A DNA stretch of 64,000 nt from Nostoc sp. PCC 7524 (GCF_000316645.1 NC_019684.1:4748001-4812000); one strand, 5' to 3'. Positions 9,431 to 17,857 are shown, numbered from the stretch's first letter. Translations and numbers: made by a program. Notes: generated from the sequence alone by a model not told the origin.

Positions 9431-9441
9431 CCTCGCTTTTT
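9417..9441 (+). terminator. Terminator overlapping the end of the Cys-rich gene
   Basis: Stem CGAGG/CCTCG with a 9-nt loop, followed by CTTTTT. The stop codon of the upstream 69-codon gene lies in the loop. Confidence 0.55.
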
Positions 9442-9511
9442 GTGGATAGCGATTCTCAGACTCCTACTGAAAACCGCTATTAATATCTAAGTGGTAATTG
9501 AGACTTCACAA

Positions 9512-10030
9512 TTACTTACATTCATTAAGTAACTTTGGCATTTGCTGCTCTATCTTTTTAGCTGTCTGTTCTTCCTGCTGCAAGTTTTGCTGTAGCAGTT
9601 GTACGACTTGCTGTTGTCCCATCTTTTCAGCAACTTTAATCAAACCACGGTAGCAAGCGATTTCCAATTGTTCGACCTTAGCTTGACATCCTGCCAATCC
9701 CAAATTGAGAACTTGCTGACTCTCCGCAGCTAGTAGCATGAACTTCTGCCCATCACTGATTAGACCAGCCGCAGCATCACAGGTGACGCGCTTTGGTTCT
9801 TGTCCCAAAGCTTTGAACACCTGTTCTAAGTTCTGAATTTGTTGTTCTGTTTCCCGAATATGGGTTTCGATTAAAGACCTGAACTCGTTATTTTGACAAC
9901 ACTGCAACATAGTCTGTTGCGCTTCCCAAAAGCGATTTTCAGCATCGTACATCGCACAAACTTCGTAGATAAATTTCTCTTGTAAGTTGGTGATTTTGGA
10001 TGTAGCGGGACGTTCTCTTAGTTGAACCAT
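9512..10030 (-). CDS. DUF892 ferritin-like protein (YciF/YciE type)
   Basis: A 172-residue all-helical protein with the layout of the DUF892 family: a four-helix ferritin-like bundle beginning LQEKFIYEVCAMYDAENRFWEAQQ and carrying H-x-x-E-T-E-x-Q (residues about 57-64) and E-x-A-x-Y-R-G-L (about 124-131) as candidate di-iron ligand segments. Members are linked to stress and iron or oxidative responses but lack a firmly defined activity. It is cytoplasmic and monocistronic. Upstream there is a G-rich repeat region and no other gene on the same strand. Confidence 0.75.
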   Translation of the reverse strand: MVQLRERPATSKITNLQEKFIYEVCAMYDAENRFWEAQQTMLQCCQNNEFRSLIETHIRETEQQIQNLEQVFKALGQEPKRVTCDAAAGLISDGQKFMLLAAESQQVLNLGLAGCQAKVEQLEIACYRGLIKVAEKMGQQQVVQLLQQNLQQEEQTAKKIEQQMPKLLNECK

Positions 10031-10186
10031 TGTTCTTCTCCTAAAGTTCGGATACCAAGTTGGTATTTGGTGGTTTGTATCTTTAACCTACGTTCGCTAA
10101 TCAGTGAAGTCTTCTCGTCATACCAGAGGCACAACTGATTGTTAATTCTGGCTGCTACATTAAACACATAGAAGGAAATGGGGACT

Positions 10187-10310
10187 AGGAAAAAGCAGGG
10201 GGCAGGGGAACAGGGGAGCAGGGGAGCAGGGGAGGATGAGGGAGTGAGGGGAGACAAGGTAGAATTTTTACCCAGTCCCCAGTCCCCAGTCCCCAGTCCC
10301 CAATCCCCAT
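10187..10310. repeat. GGGGAGCA/CCCCAGT short tandem repeats
   Basis: Two adjacent low-complexity arrays: AGGGGAGC-type units at about 10196-10236 and four to five copies of CCCCAGT at 10271-10310. A similar AGCAGGGG array lies after hemF at 18905-18958. They fill the gap between the DUF892 and HEAT-repeat genes. A weak open frame across them on the minus strand is low-complexity Pro/Ser and is not called. Confidence 0.75.
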
Positions 10311-10353
10311 ATCAGTTAAAGTAAAGATAGGTTAAGAAATTGCTGATAAATAG

Positions 10354-11034
10354 ATGGCTGTTCCACACTTGCAGGAAATTTCTGCTCAGTTAGAAAGTAC
10401 GAATTTACGCGATCGCATGGTAGCCTTGGCGAATTTGCGGGATATACCGGCTGAAGATGCTGTACCTTTAATTAAGAAGGTGTTGGCTGATGAATCTTTG
10501 CAGCTGCGATCGATGGCAATCTTTGCCCTAGGAATCAAGCAAACCACAGAATGCTATGCAATTTTGGCAGAAATTCTCCAAAATGACCCAGATTATGGCA
10601 TTCGTGCTGATGCGGCTGGTGCTTTAGGTTATTTGGGCGATACTAGAGCCTTTGAGGTGCTGGCACGAGCATTTTATGAAGATACGGACTGGCTAGTACG
10701 TTTTAGTGCGGCTGTTTCCCTTGGTAATCTCAAAGATCCCCGCGCTCGCGACATCCTGATTCAAGCTTTGGATAGCCCAGAATTAGTATTGCAAGAAGCT
10801 GCTATCTCTGCTTTAGGAGAAATTCAAGATATTGAGTCCGTAGATAATCTACTGCGCTTTGCCCAATCAGATGATTGGTTGGTGAGACAACGGCTAGCAG
10901 AGGCTTTGGGCAATTTACCTACTGCCAAGAGTATATCAGCGTTGAAATATCTAGAAAAAGACAGCCATTCCAATGTTGCGGAAGCAGCGAGGATTTCGCT
11001 CATCAGACTGGAGCAAAGAGGTAATCAAGGTTAA
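10354..11034 (+). CDS. HEAT/PBS-lyase-like repeat protein
   Basis: A 226-residue protein built of about six HEAT/armadillo-like helical repeats of about 31 residues (AVPLIKKVLADES, AAGALGYLGDTRAFEVLARAF, AISALGEIQDIESVDNLLRFA and similar). These are of the kind found in CpcE/CpcF phycocyanobilin lyase subunits and NblB. The gene lies 74 bp upstream of a CpcS-type bilin lyase on the same strand, which suggests a role in phycobiliprotein assembly, scaffolding or turnover. The repeat lacks features that distinguish lyase from degradation factor, so no gene symbol is given. Confidence 0.8.
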   Translation: MAVPHLQEISAQLESTNLRDRMVALANLRDIPAEDAVPLIKKVLADESLQLRSMAIFALGIKQTTECYAILAEILQNDPDYGIRADAAGALGYLGDTRAFEVLARAFYEDTDWLVRFSAAVSLGNLKDPRARDILIQALDSPELVLQEAAISALGEIQDIESVDNLLRFAQSDDWLVRQRLAEALGNLPTAKSISALKYLEKDSHSNVAEAARISLIRLEQRGNQG

Positions 11035-11108
11035 TCCTAAAACCTCCCAGTGCCTTTTAATAATAATAAGTGGAATTTTTCGTATTTTGATGCAGGGTAA
11101 TTTCAATT

Positions 11109-11672
11109 ATGAATATTGAAGAATTTTTTGAGTTGAGTGCTGGTAAATGGTTTTCCCATCGCACTAGCCATCATTTAGCTTTTAAGCAATCTGAAGATGG
11201 GAAGTCAGATCTGATTATCGAGTCACTGGCAGCAGATCACCCAGAAGTCATTAAGCTGTGTCAATCATATGAAATTCCTGCTAGTGCTGCCTCCTGTGGT
11301 GCGAGAGTTACCTGGAACGGCACAATGGAATGGGATGAAGAGAAACACACTGGCTCTACTGTGCTAGTTTCTGTACCAGATGATGGTAATCCTAGCGAAG
11401 GCAGACTATTGCGAGAAATGGGTTATGCCGAAAAGGCTCCTGTAGCTGGTCGTTATAAAATGGGCAACGATGGTGCTTTGACTCTGACTACAGAGTATGA
11501 AACCATGTGGTCTGAAGAACGCTTGTGGTTTGCTAGCCCTAATTTACGGATGCGGGTAAGTGTATTAAAGCGTTTTGGTGGTTTTAGTATGGCTTCTTTT
11601 ACTTCTGAAATCCGCATGGGTGGCAGTTCTCCTGCGGCGAAAGCCTCGGAAGCTAATTCTGCATCTAGTTAG
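11109..11672 (+). CDS. cpcS: CpcS/CpeS-type phycobiliprotein lyase
   Basis: A 187-residue protein of the CpcS/CpeS (CpeS-I) lipocalin-like bilin lyase family. It starts with [21 protein letters not shown] and contains [28 protein letters not shown] and a C-terminal FTSEIRMG, all family landmarks. CpcS enzymes attach phycocyanobilin to Cys84 of phycocyanin beta and allophycocyanin subunits. The last 15 residues are a Ser/Ala-rich tail. The bilin substrate is made by heme oxygenase, whose gene is 7 kb downstream. A HEAT-repeat gene precedes it. Confidence 0.9.
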   Translation: MNIEEFFELSAGKWFSHRTSHHLAFKQSEDGKSDLIIESLAADHPEVIKLCQSYEIPASAASCGARVTWNGTMEWDEEKHTGSTVLVSVPDDGNPSEGRLLREMGYAEKAPVAGRYKMGNDGALTLTTEYETMWSEERLWFASPNLRMRVSVLKRFGGFSMASFTSEIRMGGSSPAAKASEANSASS

Positions 11673-11716
11673 TAACAATGGGGAAGCGATCGCTTTCAGC
11701 CCAATTGAAATAACCT

Positions 11717-11742
11717 ACTTCCCCGCAGAGATACGGGGAAGT
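11717..11742. terminator. GC-rich hairpin after cpcS
   Basis: A perfect 9-bp stem ACTTCCCCG/CGGGGAAGT with an 8-nt loop lies 45 bp after the lyase stop. No T-run follows, so it may act as an RNA stabiliser or be a dispersed repeat. A sister structure ACTCCCCCG-N8-CGGGGGAGT occurs at 56268-56293. Confidence 0.5.
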
Positions 11743-11815
11743 AAGCTATAACAAGCGCAGTCTAGCTAAAAATCTATACTACTTAAAATTGATCAGTTAA
11801 CTATCTAGATAGCAA

Positions 11816-12289
11816 ATGAATATAATTCTAATACTTTCTGCCACTTTATCAGCATTATTCATATTAGTAATTGTCTTATTAGTTTTTCAGATTCAAAATA
11901 GTTTAAGTAATCATGAAAAGCAGATAGACAAGCTGCTGAGAGTGATAGTAGAACAAGCAAATGAAATAAATAAATCTCAAATTGAAGCATCCAGTAATCT
12001 CAATAAACAGCTTGAAAATTTAATTCAAAAAGTACAAAAAATTGACAATTATTTAAAGGAATTAGAGCAAATAAATACTAAATCTAACTTAGATTTAACA
12101 AATTTAATTCAAGAAACTCAAAAAGTTGGCAGATGTTTAAGCCAATTGCAAGATGCTAATCATCAAGATGGAGAGAAGTTATACAATCTTCTATATGGTA
12201 ATACAAATATACAACTAGAAAAATTACAAGCAACTGTTGATGAATTGAGGGCGTTAAAATTTAGTTTAGAAGAGTCAGTAAAATTTTAG
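11816..12289 (+). CDS. Membrane-anchored coiled-coil protein
   Basis: A 157-residue protein with one N-terminal transmembrane helix (about residues 4-26, strongly hydrophobic Ile/Leu/Val) followed by about 120 residues of heptad-rich, Gln/Asn/Lys/Glu-rich sequence that should form a long coiled coil. There is no enzymatic motif. It ends 3 nt before the next gene, so it is almost certainly co-translated with the helicase genes. It could anchor or sense at the membrane, as structural components of some defence systems do; that is inference only. Codon use is very AT-rich compared with the cpcS gene upstream. Confidence 0.7.
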   Translation: MNIILILSATLSALFILVIVLLVFQIQNSLSNHEKQIDKLLRVIVEQANEINKSQIEASSNLNKQLENLIQKVQKIDNYLKELEQINTKSNLDLTNLIQETQKVGRCLSQLQDANHQDGEKLYNLLYGNTNIQLEKLQATVDELRALKFSLEESVKF

Positions 12290-12292
12290 ATT

Positions 12293-13072
12293 ATGTTAAT
12301 TGATAACAATCAAACATCACCTGATATTATCCAGGCTTATTTGTCATATCTCCAAGAAATGAGTAGAAAAATAAGTCTTCGTTCTGGAATGGAAAATATT
12401 TTATACAGGAAAACTAAAAAGAATCACCCTTATTATATGCCTGCGGATTCTATAGATACACGCTACCTAAAACAAGTTAAAGATCATATAGATAAAGAGG
12501 CTGATAGAAAACTTTTTCTTGCTAATGGTTTAGTTGTAGGAACTGTGCAAAAGAGAAAAGAGAATAAATATATAGCCAGTCCTCTAATTTATTTTTTAGT
12601 AGATATAGATATAGACGAAAGTAGCAGACAACTAAGGACTGAAATTGAGTGGGATTCAGCTAGTCTGAATTATGACTTAATAACATTGATTTTAGAAAGA
12701 GATTTAACAGAATTAGAAATTGAAATTGAAGATAATCATTTCATGGAACAAAGAAATTACTTTACTGATAAAGCAGAAGTTTTTGAAGAAATAGAATTGG
12801 ATTTGGAAAATTACATAAAGCAAGATAACCTGCTGGAAACTTTAAATGTTACATATATTGCAAAAGGAATTTTCATTAAACTCCAACAAGAAATAGAAGA
12901 ATTTAAACAAGCGTTAATATCTGATGAATTTTTTAATAAAAATAAGCTAGACGACTATATAAACAATGAATGCTTAACTTTTTTTAATCATCAATTTTTC
13001 TATATAGGAAGTCTCCCAGGTCAATTATCAACATTTACTGCATTACGCAAACTAATTCAAGAGGTTAAATAA
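12293..13072 (+). CDS. N-terminal module of a helicase, cut off by an in-frame stop
   Basis: 259 residues without a recognised domain, Glu/Ile/Asn-rich. It begins with an alpha-helical segment and a Lys-rich stretch and ends with FFYIGSLPGQLSTFTALRKL. Its TAA stop at 13070-13072 is followed directly by the ATG of the helicase gene in the same reading frame, so the two reading frames differ by a single stop codon. SF1 helicases of the Upf1-like kind commonly have a long N-terminal region before Walker A, while the downstream protein has only about 60 residues there. I therefore read this as either the N-terminal third of a split gene or a separate partner translated by stop-start coupling. Confidence 0.7.
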   Translation: MLIDNNQTSPDIIQAYLSYLQEMSRKISLRSGMENILYRKTKKNHPYYMPADSIDTRYLKQVKDHIDKEADRKLFLANGLVVGTVQKRKENKYIASPLIYFLVDIDIDESSRQLRTEIEWDSASLNYDLITLILERDLTELEIEIEDNHFMEQRNYFTDKAEVFEEIELDLENYIKQDNLLETLNVTYIAKGIFIKLQQEIEEFKQALISDEFFNKNKLDDYINNECLTFFNHQFFYIGSLPGQLSTFTALRKLIQEVK

Positions 13073-15625
13073 ATGCCATTTCAAAATATAGTATTAGAAA
13101 AACTATTTCAAGGAGTTTTACGTAATCAATCTGTGGAATTTGCCAACAGTTTAACAGATAGAGAAAAAATAGATGCAGCATTATGTTATTTACCGCTATC
13201 TTTATCACAAAATCAGAAAACTGCTCTTTATCATGCTTGGCAACATGAAATCTCTTATATACAAGGACCACCAGGAACAGGTAAATCCCATACCATTATC
13301 GCTATAATGATAACTGCAATATTATTAAACAAAAAAGTATTATTTGTATCTCAAAAGAAAGCTGCTATAGATGTAGTAAAGAAAAAAATAGATAAAATAC
13401 TATGTGAAAATTCTAGCATTTATGTGGGTCCAGAAAATGAAGATAAAAAGCACCTTAAAGCTTATATAGAAGAAATAGTTAGAGAAGTCTCTACTTATAA
13501 TTTTCAAAGTGAGTTAGAAATAAAACAAAAACATCTTCATAATTGCCAGCAGGAGATTAATTCTTTAAAAGCAGAGATAGATGCAGATTATAAAACTTTA
13601 AAAATATCATTAGAGTCCGAAGTAACTTTTTGGAAAATTAATAGTAATTATGTCAAAGCCCGAGATAATTTTTCAAAGATTTATGGAGAAGAGTACACAA
13701 AAAAAATTAAATTTAGCGAAAAATTAATTTCTGAAAATAGTAAAGAAATATATAGACGTAATATTGCAAAAATTAGAACAAAATTAGAACAAGGTACTAC
13801 CTTTCAGCGTCGAGAAATTTTGTATTTAAGGCGATTCTATAAATGTTTTATTAATAAGATTAATGCTGATAGAGATCAGTTTACAGACTTAGCTAATTTG
13901 CCTCTATACATGGAACAGTTCTTTAAACTTACCTGCCTATATACTGATTCTTTATTGACACAGCACCAATTAAAACCAAACTTAAATCAACTGAGACAGC
14001 TAATCAATCAAAAGCAGCAAATTTTATTGGAAAAACAAGAAGAATATATTAAAAATCTATATGAATTTAAGCTACTGAGTTCATTTGTCAAAAATAAAAA
14101 ACAAGCTGAATTATTTAGCAAAATGCTTTATTGGACAAATCAGCGTAAAATTCTAGAGTCCATGCAAGGAATTGATTACCACAGTCTAACAAACATATTT
14201 TCATTGTGGATGGGTGAAATCAAAGACCTTGGTCAATTTATCCCATTTCAAAACGAGATATTTGATTTAGTAATTGTTGATGAAGCTTCCCAAGTAAATA
14301 TTGCTGAGATTATTCCCGCTTTTTACCGAGGAAAAAGTTTTTGTATAGTTGGGGATGAAAGACAGTTAGGATTAAGCGCAGCAGGCTTGTTTGCGTTAAA
14401 TAGAACTTTTGAAAAGTTAATTTGGAATCAATGTTTTGCAACTGTTAATGGTGCTATATCCTATGAAAAAGCAAATGAAAAGGATTTAATTGTTAGTAAA
14501 TCATCTATTTTAGATTTTATTACCAATAAGGATAACCAATTTTACATTCCAAAAGTTATTTTGGATGAGCATTTTCGCTCTATGCCACAATTGGCTGCAT
14601 TTACCAGCAAAGAATTTTATGACAATAGTTTACGTTTAATGACTGAGGTGGGTAAAAATATCCACAAGGAATGTTTTCTAGCTATAGAAGTTGGCGGACA
14701 AAGAGATGCAAATGCTAAAATTATACTAGCAGAAGTAGAAGAATTAATAAAAAAGTTAAAAGGCTTAATTAGAAACCAAGATTATTTAAAAGAACCTCTA
14801 AGTAATCATGGGTTCAATTTACAAGTGAAACCCATGATTGGCGTTGTATCTTTCCTTACGGAACAAAAAAAATATATAAAAGAACAAATTGAAAATGAGT
14901 TTTCCGACGAAGAGCGAGAAATTCATGATTTGTTTGTAGGAACTCCAGAAGAGTTTCAAGGTAATGAAAGAAATATTATATTTATTACATTAGGTTTAGA
15001 TGGTATTAGCCAACGCTGGGCAAAAGGGCATTTTGAAAACAAAAATAGATTTAATGTGGCAACAAGTCGAGCAATTAACTTTACTTACTTGATTTATGGT
15101 GGTATACCAAAAAATGCTGTTTTGTTGAAAAAATATCTGCGTCATTTTGGTTTTCAGGCTCAAAATTTTATTGATGACTCAATTATAGAAGAAAATTCAC
15201 TAACTAATAGGCATACTTGGAAATTTGATGAATCTAAAATTGAATCTGAATTTGAATTTCGAGTTTTAGATTATCTACGAGAATTTATTAATCAATTTGG
15301 TAGCAGCTATTTATATTTGTATAATCAGGTTGTTAGTTGTGGACATAAAAGGCTAGATTTTGTTATTTACAATTCAAAAAATGAAGAAACTTGTGCTATA
15401 GAAGTAGATGGAGTCTATCACTTTGCCGAAGATGGTAGAAATTATTCAGACGCGCATCTTGAACGAGTCGAAATATTGAAACGTGCTGGATGGAAAATTG
15501 TTCACGTACCCTACCATAAATGGTATAAAAAAGGTTGGTTATCTGAAAGAAATGACACAGAATTTCAAAAAACGATAAATGATTTATATGCTCAACTAAA
15601 AGAAGCACTTATTATTAACTTATAG
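13073..15625 (+). CDS. SF1 (Upf1/DNA2-like) helicase with C-terminal PD-(D/E)XK-type nuclease
   Basis: 850 residues. Helicase motifs in order: Walker A GPPGTGKS (65-72), Walker B VDEAS (402-406), GDERQLG (427-433), HFRS (500-503), TPEEFQGNE (624-632) and NVATSRA (661-667), which together identify an AAA_11/AAA_12 superfamily-1 helicase. A long insertion of coiled, Lys-rich sequence lies between motifs I and II. The C-terminus has LDFVIY (Asp762) followed 15 residues later by EVDG (Glu777, Asp779) and H, the pattern of DUF559/DUF2726/Vsr-like nuclease domains. Helicase-nuclease fusions of this kind are frequent in anti-phage defence. The three-gene unit is AT-rich and free of HIP1 octamers, suggesting transfer. 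The start is an ATG immediately after the previous gene's stop. Confidence 0.88.
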   Translation: MPFQNIVLEKLFQGVLRNQSVEFANSLTDREKIDAALCYLPLSLSQNQKTALYHAWQHEISYIQGPPGTGKSHTIIAIMITAILLNKKVLFVSQKKAAIDVVKKKIDKILCENSSIYVGPENEDKKHLKAYIEEIVREVSTYNFQSELEIKQKHLHNCQQEINSLKAEIDADYKTLKISLESEVTFWKINSNYVKARDNFSKIYGEEYTKKIKFSEKLISENSKEIYRRNIAKIRTKLEQGTTFQRREILYLRRFYKCFINKINADRDQFTDLANLPLYMEQFFKLTCLYTDSLLTQHQLKPNLNQLRQLINQKQQILLEKQEEYIKNLYEFKLLSSFVKNKKQAELFSKMLYWTNQRKILESMQGIDYHSLTNIFSLWMGEIKDLGQFIPFQNEIFDLVIVDEASQVNIAEIIPAFYRGKSFCIVGDERQLGLSAAGLFALNRTFEKLIWNQCFATVNGAISYEKANEKDLIVSKSSILDFITNKDNQFYIPKVILDEHFRSMPQLAAFTSKEFYDNSLRLMTEVGKNIHKECFLAIEVGGQRDANAKIILAEVEELIKKLKGLIRNQDYLKEPLSNHGFNLQVKPMIGVVSFLTEQKKYIKEQIENEFSDEEREIHDLFVGTPEEFQGNERNIIFITLGLDGISQRWAKGHFENKNRFNVATSRAINFTYLIYGGIPKNAVLLKKYLRHFGFQAQNFIDDSIIEENSLTNRHTWKFDESKIESEFEFRVLDYLREFINQFGSSYLYLYNQVVSCGHKRLDFVIYNSKNEETCAIEVDGVYHFAEDGRNYSDAHLERVEILKRAGWKIVHVPYHKWYKKGWLSERNDTEFQKTINDLYAQLKEALIINL

Positions 15626-15657
15626 TTGCCTAGAATAAAGCCTCAACAGAGTTGATG

Positions 15658-16086
15658 TTAACAAATATCAGGCGGATGTTCTCCTAACTTTACCCACATT
15701 TTACGTACGCGAATTAACTGTGGACGATTCATTTTCAATGCAGAAATAGTTGCTCTTCCGACGGAAGTGAGTGGGTTAATCTCAGTAGCATCTTCACTCC
15801 AAGCAAAATGTTCATGCCATGATTGTTGCTGTGGATGAAATAACGAGACTTCTTGCTGAGTTTCTGTATCCACAGCAGTTTGATGGGAAGCTTTATAACG
15901 ATTACAAGCAGGACAAGACAAACAAAGATTTTCAAAACTTGTTTCTCCGCCAGCTGATAGAGGAATGATATGCTCAAACTCAAAAGTGGTAACTGTTAGG
16001 TATTCAGCAGTATGACAGTAGGCACAATAATTAGCAAATTTAGCACGGATTTTGCGTTGTAATTCAGCAGGTATATAAACACTCAC
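15658..16086 (-). CDS. HNH endonuclease
   Basis: 142 residues, starting at a GTG that overlaps the stop of the upstream gene by 4 nt. It has the HNH architecture with zinc: C-x2-C (CAYC), then FEHIIPLSAGG with the catalytic His, then NLCLSCPACNRYK (Asn, C-x2-C, Asn-x-x-K). The family cleaves DNA in mobile, repair or restriction contexts. It is convergent with the helicase operon across 32 bp. With the preceding 113-residue gene it forms a compact two-gene cassette that is widespread in cyanobacteria in my recollection; its role is uncertain. Confidence 0.88.
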   Translation of the reverse strand: MSVYIPAELQRKIRAKFANYCAYCHTAEYLTVTTFEFEHIIPLSAGGETSFENLCLSCPACNRYKASHQTAVDTETQQEVSLFHPQQQSWHEHFAWSEDATEINPLTSVGRATISALKMNRPQLIRVRKMWVKLGEHPPDIC

Positions 16087-16424
16087 GCCACTTTTGATAT
16101 CCCTTTAATTTTTAAAGTATATCTAGCTCTGGTTTTTAAAACATTTAATTGGTCAATCTGAGCCAATATACTGTCTAAAGTAGCTTTCTCATCAGCAGCA
16201 AGTGTATTCTCTGCATTTCGCTCCAATAAATCATTTAACTCAATTTGGACTTTGGGAGACAACATACTATCCGCCAAAGCTTGCAATTCATCCAAGCTTA
16301 ATCCTGTTAAAATCTCATCATCTTCTACCGATGAATTTGTTAGTTGTTGGTACGTTGCTAAATCTAACAACACACCAATTCGTTCTCCATCTTGATTTGT
16401 CACATACTGTATAGAATCCGACAT
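16083..16424 (-). CDS. Small acidic protein paired with the HNH gene
   Basis: 113 residues. It begins with a beta-strand segment SIQYVTNQDGERIGVLLDL and the LATYQQL helix, which looks like the N-terminus of Phd/RelB-like antitoxins. It is followed by two acidic helices (LSLDELQALADSMLS, LERNAENTLAADE) and a basic C-terminus. It overlaps the HNH start by 4 nt, so the two are translationally coupled. An antitoxin- or immunity-like role is possible from the layout, but no family is firmly recognised. Confidence 0.6.
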   Translation of the reverse strand: MSDSIQYVTNQDGERIGVLLDLATYQQLTNSSVEDDEILTGLSLDELQALADSMLSPKVQIELNDLLERNAENTLAADEKATLDSILAQIDQLNVLKTRARYTLKIKGISKVA

Positions 16425-16547
16425 ATCAACTATTGGCGTTTATGGCTACTGCTTATAGTTTATCAGTTTGAACTTTTGAGCGATAACTACGCACCCCATC
16501 ATCTCACCGAATGCGTAGTTTACCACCGTAGGCATCGCCCCCAAAAT

Positions 16548-17603
16548 TTAACGCACAGTTCCCCGCAAAGCTTCAGTATCAATAGGTTTGAGCAGGTAGA
16601 CTAACAGCAGATTCCAAACAATGGCTGCAATTAACGGTAATTTACGAATCAGCTTCACAAATTTCGGTTGAGAACTACGCTCAATTTCTGAAATTTGCAA
16701 GTTATAACCTGCACAGCGTTGCAGGCGAGGGAAAAACCTGGGATGTTCTGTATTCAGCATCACAGGAAAAGCCCGCCCCGCCGTTTCATTAGTATTTTCC
16801 ACAACTTGACGGTCAAATTCCGTTGCATCTAGTCCCAGTGACTTGTAAAAACCAGCCCGTTCATGAACTGTCATCGTGTGGGTAGCAAATACCGATAGCA
16901 AGAAAAAGCGACTCCATAGCCTAGCTTTCCAAGTTTTCCATAGTTGCGGTTGAGAACGTAAAAGAGCTTTGAATATATCTCCGTGGCGGTTTTCGTCCTG
17001 ACACCAACTCTCAAAGTAGCGGAAGATAGGGTAAAACTGGTTTTCCGGGTGCTTTTCTAAATGTCTGTAAATAATGATGTAACGCCAATAGCCGATTTTT
17101 TCTGATAAGTAAACGGTGTAAAGTACCCACTCAATCGGGAAAAACGTATAGGTGCGAGTTTTCGTCACCGTGGCTAAATCCAGGGAAAGTTTAAAATCGC
17201 CCATTGCTTTGTTGAGAAATCCGGCGTGGCGAGCTTCATCACGCGCCATCAGTTGAAACATCTCTGCCAGCAGTGGACTGCGATTTTTCAGCTTGCGGGA
17301 TAATTCCTTGAAGAGCAAGAAGCCGGAAAACTCAGAAATACAAGAACGTTCCAAGTAATCGATAAACGACTGTCTCGCTTCGCCCTCGATGTGTTCCCAA
17401 GACTTATCAAATACCTCATCCCGCACAAAATGGTGACGGTTGTAGTCTGCCCTCATTTCTGCCAACATCGCTTGCAACTCCGAGTCCTGGGCGGATAAAT
17501 CCAGGTTAGCGGCGGTTTCAAAATCTGTAGTATAAAACCGAGGAGTGAGTATAGTTTCTTTGCTGGGGGTTTTAATTCCTGGTTTGGGTAGAGTATTAAC
17601 CAT
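16548..17603 (-). CDS. acsF: Mg-protoporphyrin IX monomethyl ester oxidative cyclase
   Basis: 351 residues from the ATG at 17603; a TTG 18 nt upstream is possible but unlikely because known AcsF proteins begin near MVNTLPKPG. This di-iron enzyme closes ring E to form protochlorophyllide, using O2, at the thylakoid membrane. Iron ligands are visible in E-x-E/D-E-x-x-H patterns: MARDEARHAGF and CQDENRHGD. It is transcribed divergently from hemF-ho-hemN. In Synechocystis a cyclase isoform, heme oxygenase 2 and HemN form a cluster induced by low oxygen. The neighbourhood here suggests this is the equivalent low-oxygen isoform. Two matching dyads lie in the divergent promoter. Confidence 0.95.
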   Translation of the reverse strand: MVNTLPKPGIKTPSKETILTPRFYTTDFETAANLDLSAQDSELQAMLAEMRADYNRHHFVRDEVFDKSWEHIEGEARQSFIDYLERSCISEFSGFLLFKELSRKLKNRSPLLAEMFQLMARDEARHAGFLNKAMGDFKLSLDLATVTKTRTYTFFPIEWVLYTVYLSEKIGYWRYIIIYRHLEKHPENQFYPIFRYFESWCQDENRHGDIFKALLRSQPQLWKTWKARLWSRFFLLSVFATHTMTVHERAGFYKSLGLDATEFDRQVVENTNETAGRAFPVMLNTEHPRFFPRLQRCAGYNLQISEIERSSQPKFVKLIRKLPLIAAIVWNLLLVYLLKPIDTEALRGTVR

Positions 17604-17632
17604 AAGTAATGCGGTAATCAAGTAAATAATTC

Positions 17633-17650
17633 CATAACTATCAAGTTATG
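17633..17650. promoter_or_regulatory. Dyad upstream of acsF (candidate operator A)
   Basis: Perfect inverted repeat CATAACT-N4-AGTTATG, 30 bp before the acsF start. Its core ATAACT-N4-AGTTAT is repeated exactly in front of hemF (17795-17814). The pair is likely a binding site for one dimeric regulator serving both arms of the tetrapyrrole cluster. Confidence 0.55.
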
Positions 17651-17794
17651 ATAAGTAGAGTTCTTTCGCTAGCTCTCTTTACATTCCTTCAGCAAAGTTT
17701 GAGAAGCTCCATATAAGCAATAAGCGGAAAGGCTCTGAAGAGTTAGGTTTGGAGAATTTATTAAGTTTTGAAACTTCCTTGGTTAAAATCAACT

Positions 17795-17814
17795 TAATAA
17801 CTATAGAGTTATTA
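17795..17814. promoter_or_regulatory. Dyad upstream of hemF (candidate operator B)
   Basis: Perfect inverted repeat TAATAACT-N4-AGTTATTA, 44 bp before the hemF start, sharing the 16-bp frame ATAACT-N4-AGTTAT with the dyad at 17633-17650. ChlR, a MarR-family activator, controls the comparable cluster in other cyanobacteria. Whether it binds this motif is not known to me. Confidence 0.55.
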
Positions 17815-17857
17815 ATTAGTAGTAATTACCCTTACTCAAAGTTTCAGAGGTTTTAAC

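Noticed and set aside
10018..10257. 79-codon minus-strand frame upstream of the DUF892 gene
   Set aside because: It starts in the GGGGAGCA repeat array and is low-complexity Pro/Ser at the N-terminus; it overlaps the DUF892 start and has no ribosome-binding site.
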